A stretch of DNA of 64,000 nucleotides. Origin: Tetrahymena elliotti 4EA (Eukaryota; Ciliophora; Oligohymenophorea; Hymenostomatida; Tetrahymenidae). The position numbers and the translations under genes were made by a program. Shown here piece after piece: positions 1 to 12,815 of the stretch. The notes below the pieces were generated by a model. The model did no database searches and had not been told where the DNA came from. It saw nothing but the letters and a program-made list of their open reading frames with translations. The first letter of the stretch is position 1, and the number at the start of each line of letters is the position of its first letter. The stretch is taken from positions 224,724 to 288,723 of the forward strand of contig JH720304.1 of NCBI GenBank assembly GCA_000231825.2. The letters run 5' to 3'.

Positions 1-246
1 TCCTCCTTCAAAAATGCATAATTAATAATAAAAAACTATTTTAACTTTAGGTCAAGAGCCAAAGCTTAGAGATTAGAGCACTATCCTAAGCCAGATCCTA
101 ATCCTTATACACCCAGTTCACCAATCTAATAGCAACTTTTAAAGAATTATAAAATAAATATTGAATAAATAAATATTTAAAAGAATGAGAAAAATGAAAA
201 ATTAAATCAACTCAAAACAGTCATTTTTGTTGATAAGTAAATGTGA
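1..246 (+). CDS. 3' end of a gene cut by the window edge
   Basis: Frame 1 is open from the first base to the TGA at 244-246, giving 81 codons with TAA and TAG read as Gln. The visible part contains a short proline-rich stretch, YPKPDPNPYTPSSPIQQQ, followed by a Lys/Asn/Gln-rich, probably helical or disordered tail. An alternative is an intron ending at the AG at 49-50, with the exon starting at 51; the frame downstream is unchanged. The proline-rich segment uses ordinary coding codons (CCT, GAT, AAG), unlike the spacer after it. I do not recognise the protein, and the start and most of the gene lie outside the window. Confidence 0.45.
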
Positions 247-1292
247 TTGTTAAATTAGAATCATTTATTTAATTAATTAATATTGAAATATTTTTTAGCC
301 TTTAGATTAAAAGTCAAAGTGTTTGATTTAATTAATTTATTAATAGAAAAATGAATAATTTTACCTGAAATTAATATGAAGATTTTAGTAAGAAATTAAA
401 TTAGAGCTAAGTAACTTTTAAAAAACAAATATAATTATATATTCTGAAATCTAAAGAAATTGAAGTACTTAACTGAGATCTGTAAAATATTTTACATTTT
501 ATTGCAACATTTATTTCTTATTTTTCTTTATTTAGTACTTGTTTCAAATTAATTAATTTTTAATATTACAAATTTGATTAACTTTTTTAAAAAATATTAT
601 TTTAAAATAATTAATAAATTTTTATTAAATTAAAATTTTTTAAAAAACCGGCTTTAATATAATGCTGCCTAATATATGAACTGTTACTGTATATCCTTTA
701 AGAATAATCTTTTCTCATTCATTTTTATTTTGTATTGCAATTAAAAACAATATTTTAAAAATTTTAATAGAGTAAAATCTAAAGCTTTGAAGAAATTAAA
801 TTTTTAGATTAAAAGAAGAATGAAAAAATAATAATTTTATTATGTTTAAGATTTAAAAAATTTAATTTTAAACACAAAATATAAATATAATTTTAATATT
901 CTGCAACATTTAAAAAAAATAAATATTTAACCAATCTTCATCTATTTTTGATCATTTTTACAAATATGTATGAACGAGCCTTTTTCCTTTTAAAATCCTT
1001 CTATCATAGATACCATATTAGCCTTTAAAAGCTAAGTGACTTTTAATAAAATAAACTTAAAATATATTTTAATACAATTATTTTATTTACTTTTGTTAAG
1101 TTGCAAAGTAAACTAGCCTCTTGCATTATGGAATGAATTCTAGTAAACAATTGTTGATCATATTAGTATTTAGATTGGCTCTTTTTTATTTACAAAAATA
1201 ATTAATTAATTATAAGAACATTTTATTAAAAGTTACGTAAAATAAATTATTAAAATAGATAGATTTTTCATCTAAGATATCTAGGATACAAG
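247..1292. other. AT-rich spacer
   Basis: No frame on either strand shows sustained coding composition. The stretch is poly-A/T tracts and short palindromic AT words; I see no RNA gene or repeat family in it. Confidence 0.5.
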
Positions 1293-1710
1293 ATGACTGA
1301 TTCCATTTTCAGTGAGTTTATTATTTCTAATTTATAAATTTAATTTTAATCATATTTTTTTATCTAAAAGAATTACTAAGCTTCTAGAATCAAGCTTTCT
1401 AAGTTATGTAACTTAGCAAGTCCTTATCCTATAGATTAAGCAGCCGAATCCTCAAATTGATTTGAACTAAATAAAAAATATTATAATTTATTTTTAAACT
1501 TAAAAAATAAAGAATATTTACTTATAATTTAGTTCTAATTTACTTAATTATTATAGTTTAGAAAGACTTTTCCCTAATAGTATCCCTGATTAATTATCCA
1601 ACTAATTAAATGAAAACGATACTGTTAGATATCTTAAAGAACTGTTCAGTGAAAGCTAATCAATTAATTGCTATGGAAAAGAATCTTAAATTGAACAAGC
1701 TCTTAAATGA
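1293..1710 (+). CDS. small hypothetical protein, tentative model
   Basis: A possible first exon, ATG at 1293 to 1311 (MTDSIF), can splice from a GTGAGT donor to an acceptor at 1387. The frame then runs open to TGA at 1708-1710. The last 50 codons look coding, with LFPNSIPDQLSNQL and a helical end containing YLKELFSESQSINCYGKE. The middle is low-complexity Asn/Ile/Lys and may be a cryptic intron, although no GT donor lies between 1455 and 1530. A competing frame starting at ATG 1610 overlaps it and has weaker composition. No family is recognised; the gene could be a relic. Confidence 0.33.
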
Positions 1711-2428
1711 AAAATATTTCAATATTTTTAAAATTATAAATCTAATTACGCAAAATAAAGTTCCAAATGAAACAATTGATGGCATTTCTAAAAGACTTAG
1801 GCAACTAATTTTCCTTAGATTTATTAAAAATCGCTATTTCTAAGTTATATTTTCAAACAAAATAATAACAATAAATCATGTTAAAATTAAAAATTATTTT
1901 ACGAGAAAGATAAAATAGCATATTATAATTAATCACATTTTTCAAGTTTATCCTTTAAATTTTAAATTTAAGATTTGTTCATTCTAGAGGTTCTTATTAA
2001 ATTTTTATTTTAAACACAAATTATTCATTAAATACAAAAATCAAAAACTAAAAAAATTAGTCTAAAACAGTATTGTAAAATTTTTTTTATTTTTCTCAGC
2101 AAGTTCATTCAGCTAACTTTAAAAATTTAGCAGCAATTTCAAAAATTCTATGGGTAAATTAAGATTTCATTATTTAGATATTCTCTCTTTTCTTGTGATT
2201 ATTATATTATTCGTTTACTTAATGCTAATTTAAAAAAATCCTCTGCAAAATAATTTTTTTTACAGCTATGCCAATAGATTTTGCAACACTTCTAAAACTA
2301 AAAAAATAAATAAATAATAACTAATTTTTAATACCTATCTGATAAATATTTTAACTATTTTGGGTTTTCTAAATACTTTATAAAATAATATTATTAAAAA
2401 TAAAAGTTATTTTTTTTTATTACATCAG
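1711..2428. other. AT-rich spacer
   Basis: Contains poly-T and poly-A runs and no convincing coding frame. It separates the tentative plus-strand gene from the minus-strand kinase-like gene, so it should hold two convergent 3' ends. Confidence 0.5.
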
Positions 2429-3178
2429 TCATTTTATAGAACTTTGAGTTATTCTGAATTAGTTCTATTAATAATATTTGTTTTTAATAACATTTATTAA
2501 ATATTAATAAAAATTACTTTTGTTGATTCTCATTTCAAAAATGAGTAAGGCAACTTCTTTTTGTTCATTATCCTGTTCCTATTGTATATTCAGTAAATGA
2601 GGTATATCTTTTTCTAGTTCATAAATTTTAATGACCCAATCTTCCTGATAAATTTTTGTCCATATATTTCCTTAAGTCCTTAAAATTCTAAGTGCTACAT
2701 TCAGTTATAGTTATTTATCAAAACATGATAAAATAAGGCTATTATTCTGGTCTTTCCCAAAATACTCTATATTTTAAAATTAAGGATATTATTACTTTAT
2801 TTGTTAAAATAAATTTTCTATTGATTCTCTTTCTATTTCTGTTAAATTTGAAATTATTTAGGACTGTGTTTTATTTTGTATTTCGAGTTACTTTTCTTAC
2901 TCCATTTTTTAATTTATTTAAATCAATTATTCTTTCCAAATTTAATTTTGCTTTTTATCTATTTGATTTTAGTTTCTATATAATCAATTAATTAAAACTT
3001 CTCTTTTAATACATATTATGAATTCTATCTCTGAATCTACTAATTTTTTATTTTTTATGTTAGTTTAGTTTATTTTTTCTACATTAAATTTTACTTCAAA
3101 TAATTTTTCATGAATAATTTAATTAACATGATTTTAATTTGTTTCAAGGGATTAGTTATTAATTATTTTTTACATCAT
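2429..3178 (-). CDS. truncated protein-kinase N-lobe-like protein
   Basis: Two exons: ATG at 3178 (a second ATG follows at once), a 55-nt intron, then a frame open to TGA at 2429. The product is about 230 residues. It has a helical lead (QKMEQEKQLEIQ), then a stretch resembling the kinase N-lobe: QQYPQFQNIEYFGKDQNNS, FDKQLQLNVALRILRTQ in the place of beta-3 (VALK with Lys replaced by Arg), then WVIKIYELEKD and VALLIFEMRI resembling beta-4/beta-5 up to the hinge. It stops there, with no catalytic loop and no DFG, so it cannot be a complete kinase. The same pattern (xKYPxx...FNQQLDFQTAIFLV) opens the minus-strand LRR gene at 44.4-47.2 kb, suggesting a shared ciliate domain family. Coding composition is convincing; the kinase assignment is inference from motif resemblance only. 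The last 30 residues may be a poorly defined tail. Confidence 0.6.
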
Positions 3179-3817
3179 TTTAACTTTTAATTAAACAGAC
3201 TTAAAAATTATCATTAATAATACTGTCAGTTTTCTAATTTAAGATGAGGTATAAGTTAAGGTGATAAAATTTTCTGGTTTTTTAGTTTTCATTCATAGTT
3301 TTTTGATTATCACTAGATATTCAGGAGGGTTAAAATTAATGAAAAATTTGGATGAATTTATTTTTGAAGAAAATTTGAAGTAAAACAATTAATAAAAGAA
3401 TAAAAAGCATAAAAAAATGAAGGTTAAATCTACTCTTTATCATGTTACTCAAAAAAATTTTGTAATTTGAAAATTATACAATGGATTATTTAATTTATCT
3501 ATCAATTTTATTATCAATAAGGATTTTTTTTCTATCTGAAAAAACTTTAAATAATAATTGATACATTTTAATAAATTTTTAGGTGAGAAATTAAAGTGGA
3601 TTGACTGAATTTATAATAAAAGAATCTTAATTTTCAAAAATAGATATTTCAAACTTAAGGTGATACTTCTAAGGTGATATTAAATTAATATTAATGAAAT
3701 AAATAAATTGGAAAGAAAATTTCAAGATAAGATTACTATGATACAAAAAGAAAATGAGTTTTTATAGAATACATAAATATTACTTGTTATTTATTATATT
3801 ATATATATATAGATTAA
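3179..3817. other. spacer with weak plus-strand frames
   Basis: Lies between the start of the minus-strand kinase-like gene and the 3' end of the large nucleoporin gene. A plus-strand frame from ATG 3339 to TGA 3470 (43 codons, MKNLDEFIFEENLKQ) and a Lys/Glu-rich frame near 3700-3770 could be exons of a small gene, but no consistent splice joins them. A TA-repeat tract lies at about 3798-3811. Confidence 0.35.
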
Positions 3818-6800
3818 TCAATATCTATCTTAAGCTACAGATAATTTTTGGAATAATTATATTGATTCTTCAATTTATTTTTTAAGCTAAATGTCTTCAC
3901 AGTCAAGTTTCTTTAATCCGTCTAACTTTGAATCTATTTTTTTAAGATTATGTTAATTAAATTCAAAAAATTTTTAAAGAAATTACTTAATTTATTTTAT
4001 AAATCTGTCAAACTGTCTTTTATGGAGTGTCCAAACCATTATTTAAATTCGTTTAACATTTAGAAGTGCTTGATTGCAGAATCAATAATGTTTTAAAGAC
4101 TATATTAGGATGTTTAGATGATTGTTTTGGCATTATTTATTAAAGAAGTTTGAGAACCAAAACCATAACAACATAAGTTATACTCTACGGAGTGAGTGAG
4201 GGCACGAAGCTTAACAAGTTGATCATCCATTTTAACATTTTTGTTTTTCTTATTATCCCATTTATTTAATGCATTTTCAACAAATTTAAGGCAATCTAAA
4301 AGAGAATTTGCAAAGCTCTACCAGTAATTTACTGAATAGACTTACTTGCTTTCGTGGTTGATCATATTGTCACTGAAGCTGTTACTTGAATATTAGAACA
4401 ATTAAAGTAAGCTTGATTCTTATAAGCCATCTGAGATACAAGAGAACAAGCTAAAAAGAATATTTTAGTAATGCAACTCAACTTGAATGATGAATAAATT
4501 ATAGTTCTTATTTTTCTTTTATAAAAAACAATTAAAATCTCATATTTGAATAAAAAAATAATTTTACTGTATCACCAATCGCAGAATGAGTAGTGGAAAT
4601 CTATGCTTCTAATTCTTGTTTATTTGGAGTATGAGAAGGAGTAAGAGTAGAAGTGAATAAATGAGGATAATCAGAGGAAGTAACTTGATAAACATCATAA
4701 ATTTGTGAGAGCTTCTTTTCCATTTTGGAAACTGGCATGAAAACTGATTAAATGAGAAGTCCTTACTTAAATAAGAAAATAGTGCAGTGAGTTAAGAATT
4801 GAAGAATTTATTCAAAATCGTTGCTCATCTTTCTTTTGAAAATGTTGGCTTGGCAGAAGTAAACTGAGAGAAGTTCTAAGATAAGTTCAATTTCTTCCAT
4901 ATACTTTTAATTTAATAATGATATTTATTTTAAAAAATGAAAAATTTTATAAGAGATATTTTACAGCAAGAGAGAGTTTTTCTTATTCAGTGTTGATCAT
5001 TTTATTACTAGAAATGGTGGAAGCAGTGTTCTATAAAACTTAGGGAATAGAAAGAATCTTAGCAATACGATTAAAGTAAGTTTGTAAGAATTAGAATGAA
5101 GATGTAGTATTTTCTAAATCAGAAGGAAGAGAAATCACATATTCCTTAAAGAAATTCAAACTCCAGCACCAGAAAGAATGTAAGAGATTTCTCTCACCAT
5201 TCTACCAATAAAATGGTTCATTTTCAATATTCTTAAAAATAGGAGTGTTGCATATCATGCTAACAATATTAGCCTCACTAAGTAAAAGAGCACCATCAGG
5301 ATATTTAGCAATATCAGTGAGTAAATTAATAATAGAAACAAAGATTTAAGCAGTTTCATTCTAATTTATAAAGTTAAATGTTTAGCCTTCAAAAATGTTA
5401 ATTGAATAACGGAAATTACCTTTTCATAGAAGATTTTATTAATCAAAAATTCTAAAGCTTTAACTTGATATTTGAATTAAAGAATAAAGTATTATGGGCA
5501 GATATTGAGCACACTGTTAAGAGATGAAATTAAAATAGGGAGACCATCCACATTCTAAGCAGCTAAGTTCATTAATATTCCAATTATTTTTGTAAAGTAG
5601 GGATTTAAATTTTCATTAATAATGAATTTATTCTTGTTGTTTTCGAAATTTTGCAAGTAGAGAACTTCCATCACTTATAATTACAAGAACAAACACTAAT
5701 TTTATTATAAAATAAAGATAAATTATTTATTTTTAAGATGATAATTAATTACCTAAATGAAATCACAGATTTGTACTCTGGATCCACGGTGAACAGCTTC
5801 TTCTAAAATTTATGTCATAACTTTCAATAAATCTTCAGCTTCTTCTTTCTTGTAAGAATCAGAGAAAGAATGTTAGGCTTCTTAGTTTTGAGAAGATTTT
5901 CCAATTAAGTTATTATTAATTTATTTATTTTTATTTTCTGACTCCTTAGAGTGGTAATCTAAATCTTGTAAGTGTCTAAGGGAGAATAAAATGTAAAGTA
6001 AAAATTTAAGTTTTTGATCAAAGAGAACTCCAAAATATCCTTTCTTCAAATCTTAAAGAATCTATTTCATCACTTCACTCTATAAGTTAGAGAAGAGTCC
6101 AACACATTATGAATTTGCTATTTTATTAAAGAAAATATTAATATTTTGATAAACATTTTGAATACAATAATTTTTTACAAGCACAGAATATATTGACAAA
6201 TCCACTAACGAATTCAATTTCATAGTTAGGATAAAGTAAACAAATTTAGTCATGTTCAAGAAGGATCTTCTTTTCTCTGAGTTATTTAAGAGTGAAATTG
6301 GAGATGGATGATTATACGGTGCTCATAGCATAACCTTCAACACCTGAAGATGTAACTAAACAGAATAATCTAATCCAAGAATCGAATGTTCTTAATTTAA
6401 TTTCTTCGATAGACCATTTAATGCTCTTTTAACGGAATTCAATTAATTTGAATAAAACATATTTTGCTCTAGATAAGTAATCCTAAGGTCTTTCAGCGTC
6501 AACCTTATTGAAGATAATTTCACTAGCATCCATAGCATATCCTCTTCCATATGAATATTGATTGGTTTCTAACAAATAGAAGAAAGATTATTAGAAGATT
6601 TTTCCCTTAGATTATTCTTCGTTTTCAATGTTCATCTTTGTTTGAATTTATTGAGGAACTGGCCAGAGATCTAAGGAATAGCTAGGAGCAAACTTAGATA
6701 AACTGTTCATGATGTGATTGCTAATTTTTTTTATTAAAAAATTAAAATGTTTTATTGAAATTAATAATTAATTACATTTATTTGTTTTCAAAGATTGCTT

Positions 6801-9800
6801 TCAAACTATTTTGGATGGATTAGACTGATTTGCATTTGTTAGAGAGATATTCCTTGCTGATTAAATCAATCAAAATCTAGAAACTGTGAAGGCAAATCAT
6901 TTATTGGTAGAGTTCAGTTTATTTAATATGTTCTCTAAGTAATTGAGAAAGCTTATATTTTTGGAATTCAAAGAAAGGAATGTTAGGCTCTTTAGGAGAA
7001 TTTAAGAAATACAAATCTCTTTCTACAAGCTAATCAATTTCATAAGGCTTGAAGTTTTAGACGACAACTTTAGTAATCTTTTCAAAAATATATTGTGTGT
7101 CTTAACGGAATTCTTAGCAGAAGCTAGGATACATTTGGTCTCTCTTAAAGATTTCAACCAAAAGATTCAAATACTGTAATAATAAAAAAATTAAGTTTGA
7201 CTTTTATTTAAGAAATTTTTACTTTGTTGAGTAAACGTATGTCATATGTGCAAACATTTGATTCAAAGAAACGTTTAAATCTGATTTTAAGATCATTATC
7301 TTTCTTTTTTCTGTTAAGATTGTCAGGCTTAAGGATAAGATTCATGAAAAGAGGTTGAGTATATAAGGCAGTGAGCATAAAGTCGATAACTGCACAACTG
7401 TTATCTGAAATATTTTTTCTGAGAGAATCACTATCACTATTTAAATCATATTCATTTAATTTTAATATATTGAACATTTCAATAATGAAGTTAGTTAATT
7501 GAGTGTTTATAGATGAGTAATTCAACTTTTCCCAATAGTTTTCCATGTTCATATTGCTTAAGAAATCAACCAAAATTGGTTTTCTAATAGATTATTATGC
7601 CTTTATAAAAATAAGAATTAAAAATCATGAAATTATCTTTTAATGTTTTACCTCCCACGTTAACATAATTTATGTTAAAATTCTTAAACTCAATGAGCTA
7701 ATCAATTCACAATAAGTACCATTAGGTAAACGAGCCTAATATCATTTAAAAACATCATTAGTTTAAATTATTTAACAATTAAATTATTTACATTGTTAAG
7801 AGGATTTCTAATAGTGTTATAGTCAAGAAGATAGTGGGTATCTGCAAGTTAGTTGATTAAGTTACCTTCTGATTCTAAGAAATTATAGATGTAAAAAGGA
7901 AGCGTAGGATTAACTTCATCTTGAGAAGAATAGAAGTGATTTTCGAAATTGATGTATGAAGAGATAGCATATAAAATATTAATTTTAATAGAATTCAAGC
8001 TTGTGTCAATATAATATTCTTGTTTGTAGTGGAAAATGCAGTCAGATTTGCAAATAATTCTTTCAAAGAAATCCAAAATAGGAATTTCATCTAAAAGCAT
8101 TGATTTTTGTAAGAATCTGTATTCGAAATCTTGTTTACGGATTTAGATTTTTTGTTCAATCAATTGCATAGTAGTTTCTAAAACTTTCAATGTATCAACA
8201 ATGAGATTTCTTAAATTAACTTAATTTTTAATGTGTTCAACCTAATGTTCTTTGAATTTATTAGAGGTATTCATAATGTAGGTCTACCAGTATTTGTTAT
8301 TCAACTTAAGAGTTTTGTTGCTAATCTTATTGTTACCTTTTGAATTTTTAAGATATTATTTAATAAATATTCATAGTATAAGTTTCATTTACTAATAGAA
8401 GATTGATTAGCAGCTACTTCAAGAACTTTAATGATCATTTCATCAACTCTAATCTTTTTTAATTAGTTACAAAGGAAATTATGAAGGAAAAAGCTTGTAT
8501 AGCTATCGCTTTGAACAGGTCTGAAATCTTATTTCTTATAGACATTCATAGATAATCTGTTTAAGCAAATATCAGTGATTTTCATAATTAATGATCCTAA
8601 ATTATTTTAAGAAATAAGTATGTAAATAATTTGATGAGAAGAAATGGTATTCAATTTCTTTTAATATTTTTAGAAAAATTATTTTCCTCATAAATTTATT
8701 TACCAAAATTCGGTAAGAAAATAATAACAATTTTATTTTAAATTTTTAGATTTTAATAAAAAAATTGATTAAAAAAATTACCAATTTTCCATTTGTGTTT
8801 GAGGTAAAGAGCTCCTTGATTTTATTCCCAATCTTCAATGAAGCTAGTGAAAAAGAGGAAGAGATGGGCAAGTAAAGGAGAGTCGTATTCAGTGTTTCTT
8901 TCCATACCCTTTATTTAGGAGAAAGCAAGTAAGGGTTCTTCGAAATCCTTTAAAATAGTGTATAAGATATTTAAGATTTCTCTCTTGCATTTTAATCTAT
9001 ATTCTGTGGCAGTAACATCGTTTTAAATTGCTAGACGTCTGTATTCTTTGAAAAGCAAATCTTGGTATTCTTCAATCTACAAAATCTATTGAGTTTAGTA
9101 TTAGTGATTGTTAAGTAAAACATTTAAGGCCTTGAGACCAGCGAAAAAGTTTTAGTATGCATAACTACGTAAATCGTTATATAAGGCAAAGCTCTTAATG
9201 ACAAATTTAATAACTTCATCTCCAGTACAATCATTAATGTATTAATCATATGTGTTCTATGATAAATCAGAGAAGTAGAATACGTATTAGAGTAAATTGA
9301 TGCATTTAGGATCAGTAATAATGAGCTTGTATATTAATCTTAATTTTAAGATGCTTGTTGTGTCTAAGTTTTATCTGTTTTTTATTTAAAATAAATTTCA
9401 TTAAAATACATTTTTTTTATCATATAAATTATTTACTGTGTGTCAGCAATTTGGTTGAAATTGATCCAGTTAAAGTTGCTTAAAGTAGTTAAAAAGATGA
9501 TAACATGACGTGATTTAGGATCAGAACTCATGCCTAAAGCGCTTTTCATAACTTTGTAAATAGAAATAGGACTAGAGAAGATATATTAGAAATACTTGAT
9601 TTATTCTCTACTTTCTAATTTTTCCCAGAATAAATCTATGAGTTTGGGATTCTTATGAATAGTTTTAGAAAATGCTATACAGATGCATTCACTAATGAAA
9701 GCACTTTGTTGTTCATCAAGTTCATCTTCAAAATCATTTGAGTGAATCCCTTAAATGATCTTTAATAACATGTCAAAGAATATTTCTTACCATTTGGTTT

Positions 9801-12800
9801 TAAGAACTCCTAGGTTCTTATAGTTAAGAATTCTAACAATAGTCTTGTAGAGATACTCAATTTGTTCATAAAATTCAACGATTAATTAATCTTAGGAAAT
9901 AGAATCATAATAAAGCTTTAAAACATTCATTTGTTAGCTTCTCTAATTAGAATTTTAAGATTATTTAAATATTTTCTCAAACTCATTTAATTAATCTTGA
10001 TTTTTCTTAGTATGTATTTCTTTTATTTTAGCAAATATGAGCATCAAGCAAGAATCACCTACAACTGTAGATAGTTCATTAATTTTATTTTTGTTTTCAA
10101 AGGTATTTTCATTATGAGGTTGTAAATTCTACAAATTACCCATGAAGTTTTAACTGTTAAATTTTTCCAAATAGTCCTTTAAGGGAATCTTACTTTGATT
10201 CTTTTGAGTGATAATGAATAAAAGCTTGATAATTTAATCATTTTCAAATTGTTTCTAAAGTTAAAATAGTTCACTATCTTCTGCACTTAATTCATTTTAA
10301 GCATTCTAAACATTATTATATTAATTCCACAAAGATTCTTCTAATTTCTTATCCTTTAAGAGTCCAGAAACTACATCCTTAACTACGTCGTAATTGTGTT
10401 AATCTTTTTAAAAAATTATTTGAATAAGTAAAATTTAATGATTATATTTGTTATAATAATATACCTTCAGTGAAAAGTAAAAGAAGACGAAGTGAAGCAA
10501 GGATACAATTACGTTCATGGAAGTAAATATCCTTCATGAAAGAAGTTTTCAAATTAATTACAAAAGGAGAGTCTTTTCTGACAGCTACGTTGTTAGCTTC
10601 AAAAGAAATAGCTTATTATTCATAGAAAAATTCTATGCAAGGTTCATTAGATGAAGGATTGAAGAAATAATCAACTAATTTGCTTTCATGAGAAAGGAAA
10701 ACATCAAACATATGATAGCAATCCATAGGCTTAATTTAAAGATATTCAGCTATATCTTCTATAAACATTACAATCAAATACTAATATTTATATTTTGATA
10801 ATCTTTCACTCCAGAACTTCAAAGGAGTCTTTCCATCCTTAGCTTCTTGTTTTATTCTCTATTTAAATAAAAATATGAATATTAAAATTAATTTTACTCA
10901 TTTGATGAAGTGTTTTAAATGAGATGAACAAATTGCTTAATTTTATAAATTTAAGCAAGTTATTCAATTTAATAACTGAAAAATTTTTTGAATCATTTTT
11001 GTATTTTTAGGCTTGAAAAGAAAATTAAATTAAATTATTTACATCCCAATCATTGTTGTTTTATTCTCCTTTGTATATTTGAAGACCTTGAATAAGTTTT
11101 TACAAGATTTCAGGATTTTAGAAGAACTTTTTAACATGTTCTGGTTTATATTTATGGATATTTTAGCAAAACATATGTAAACTTCCATTCAAATTTTTAG
11201 CAGAGTTAGTATCCATTTCTAATCTCTCATCTGGCCCAGTAGCTTAAGAAATGGGTTGGTGAGTTTTTTTCGGAGCAGGGATTTAGCCTAATAAACCTCC
11301 AGGTTAACCACCGGCAACTGGTTAAGAAGTAGCTCCAGCAGCAGCTCCAACTTAAATTTGGGGATTTATGGTTACTTTAGGTTATCCTCCTAATATACCA
11401 GTACCTGCTTGAGGTTATCCAGTCAAAATAGAGGGTTAAGCTGGTTTATTTGTAGCATCAGCTGTAGTTGTTGTTGGTCCAGAAATTCCAGCTAAGAGAT
11501 TCTTTTATCCTCCACCTAAGTTGAGTCCTTCTGGTTTAGGTAAGCCACCTCCTAACAGAGGTTCTTTATTTGCTCCAGTATTTGTATTTAAATTTAATCC
11601 CCCTGTGGCATTTTAATTATCAAGCTTTGCACCAAATAGACCACCTCCTTATGTTTACTATGCTGGTTGAGTAGTTGCTGTTTTAGGTTGTTAATTACTT
11701 TATCCAAACAATGGTTATGTAGTCTCTTTAGCAGCTGCTGCAGGTTATGCCTGTTGGTTTGTAGAAGCACCACCAGCTTAAGCATTATTTGTAATATTTC
11801 CAAACAAAGAATTAGTAGAAGTAGCAGCTGGAGTTGTTGCTTAAGTATTGTTTTATGGCTATTATGTTATCTAAGGGAATAACCCACCACCTATTTGAGT
11901 AGGTTATTTTGGAGCTTAATTTTAAGTTGCTTAACCTAAAAGGTTCAATCCACTAGTTACGCTCTTTGTTTCTTCTTTGGGAGCAGTATTATTTGGCTAT
12001 TGTTAAGGTTATCCAAGCAAGCTAACATTTGGAGTAGGCTATTACTGTGGTTGATTTTATTATGTTGTTTAAGTGTTTTGTTGGGGTTAAGAGAAGAGAC
12101 CACTAGTACCTCCTCCAATATTAGTAGCACTAGTAGGAGCTTTATTTTAATCTCCCTAACTTGATCCAAATAAACCTCCAGTAGTGGATGGTTTGTTAGC
12201 ATTTAATGCATTTCCTGCACCTTAATTAAATAAATTTCCTGCATTTTAATGAGCTGCTTAAGTTGACTTATCTCCGCCAAACAAAGAGTTATTAGCTTTT
12301 GGAGGTTATTATTAGTTTTAATTGTTGTTTTAACCTTAATTTTAATTTGATCCAAATAAGCCTCCTCCTGTTCCAAATATACCTGGACCTCCTTAAGGCT
12401 ATTATTGCTATTACTATTATTGACCCTAATTTTAAGCTTGCTATTATGTATTCTATTATTAATTTTATATATTCTAAAACATATTTGCTTAAGTTTAAAT
12501 AGGGGGATTTGGGGTTTCATTCTATTTATTTTGTTAGCCAAATAATCCTAATGATTAGTTATTAGTTTGCTATTAATTTGGTTGTTGGGCTTAGCCAAAT
12601 AAACCTTGTCCTTTTTATTAATTACTAGCAGCAAATAGATTTTAATTAGAATTTGTTTATTAATTATTTTAGCCTTATTATAAACCACCAAACAATGAAG
12701 ACTATTATTAAGTTCCTTAACCCGGCTACTAGTTTTAAGTTTGGTTACCACCAAATAAACCCTATCCAGATGCTTAACCTCCAAATAAACCTCCTGTCTA

Positions 12801-12815
12801 ATTATTAGATGCCAT
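3818..12815 (-). CDS. NUP308: GLFG-repeat nucleoporin with C-terminal alpha-solenoid (Nup308-like)
   Basis: Sixteen exons that all join in frame: 12815-11043, 10858-10465, 10403-9437, 9374-8782, 8596-8393, 8336-7792, 7735-7652, 7600-7223, 7173-6776, 6720-6179, 6117-5753, 5695-5420, 5360-4965, 4903-4568, 4515-3987, 3933-3818. The sum is 2,631 residues. Exon 1 (about 591 residues) encodes a Gln/Asn/Thr-rich FG region: GGLFGGQ, GLFGGN, GLFGQ, GIFGTG, GLFGSN, SLFGGD, PLFGQ, plus degenerate LLG units. This is the phase that forms the permeability barrier of nuclear pores. The remaining 2,000 or so residues are almost all helical, as expected for an alpha-solenoid scaffold of the Nup188/Nup205/Nup192 sort, ending in a Lys/Glu-rich coiled coil (SKLDGLKKLDCED). 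FG repeats fused to such a scaffold match what I remember of Tetrahymena Nup308, and the size (about 308 kDa) fits. Exon structure is strong; the exact name is from memory. Confidence 0.88.

Noticed and set aside
1610..1843. 77-codon plus-strand frame under the standard code
   Set aside because: It overlaps a frame with better composition (ending at 1710), has no splice partner, and its length is ordinary for chance in this DNA.
3339..3780. Multi-exon plus-strand gene between the kinase-like gene and the nucleoporin
   Set aside because: Candidate exons do not join in phase with credible splice sites; left as spacer content.
7348..7362. Partial match to the Tetrahymena chromosome breakage sequence (a similar one at 17145-17159)
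   Set aside because: Only the first ten bases of the fifteen-base consensus, as I remember it, fit well, and both sites lie inside coding exons; no telomeric repeat is nearby.
11594..12784. Several open frames on both strands under the standard code
   Set aside because: They overlap the GLFG exon in other frames; the repeat-rich ciliate-code reading explains the sequence completely.
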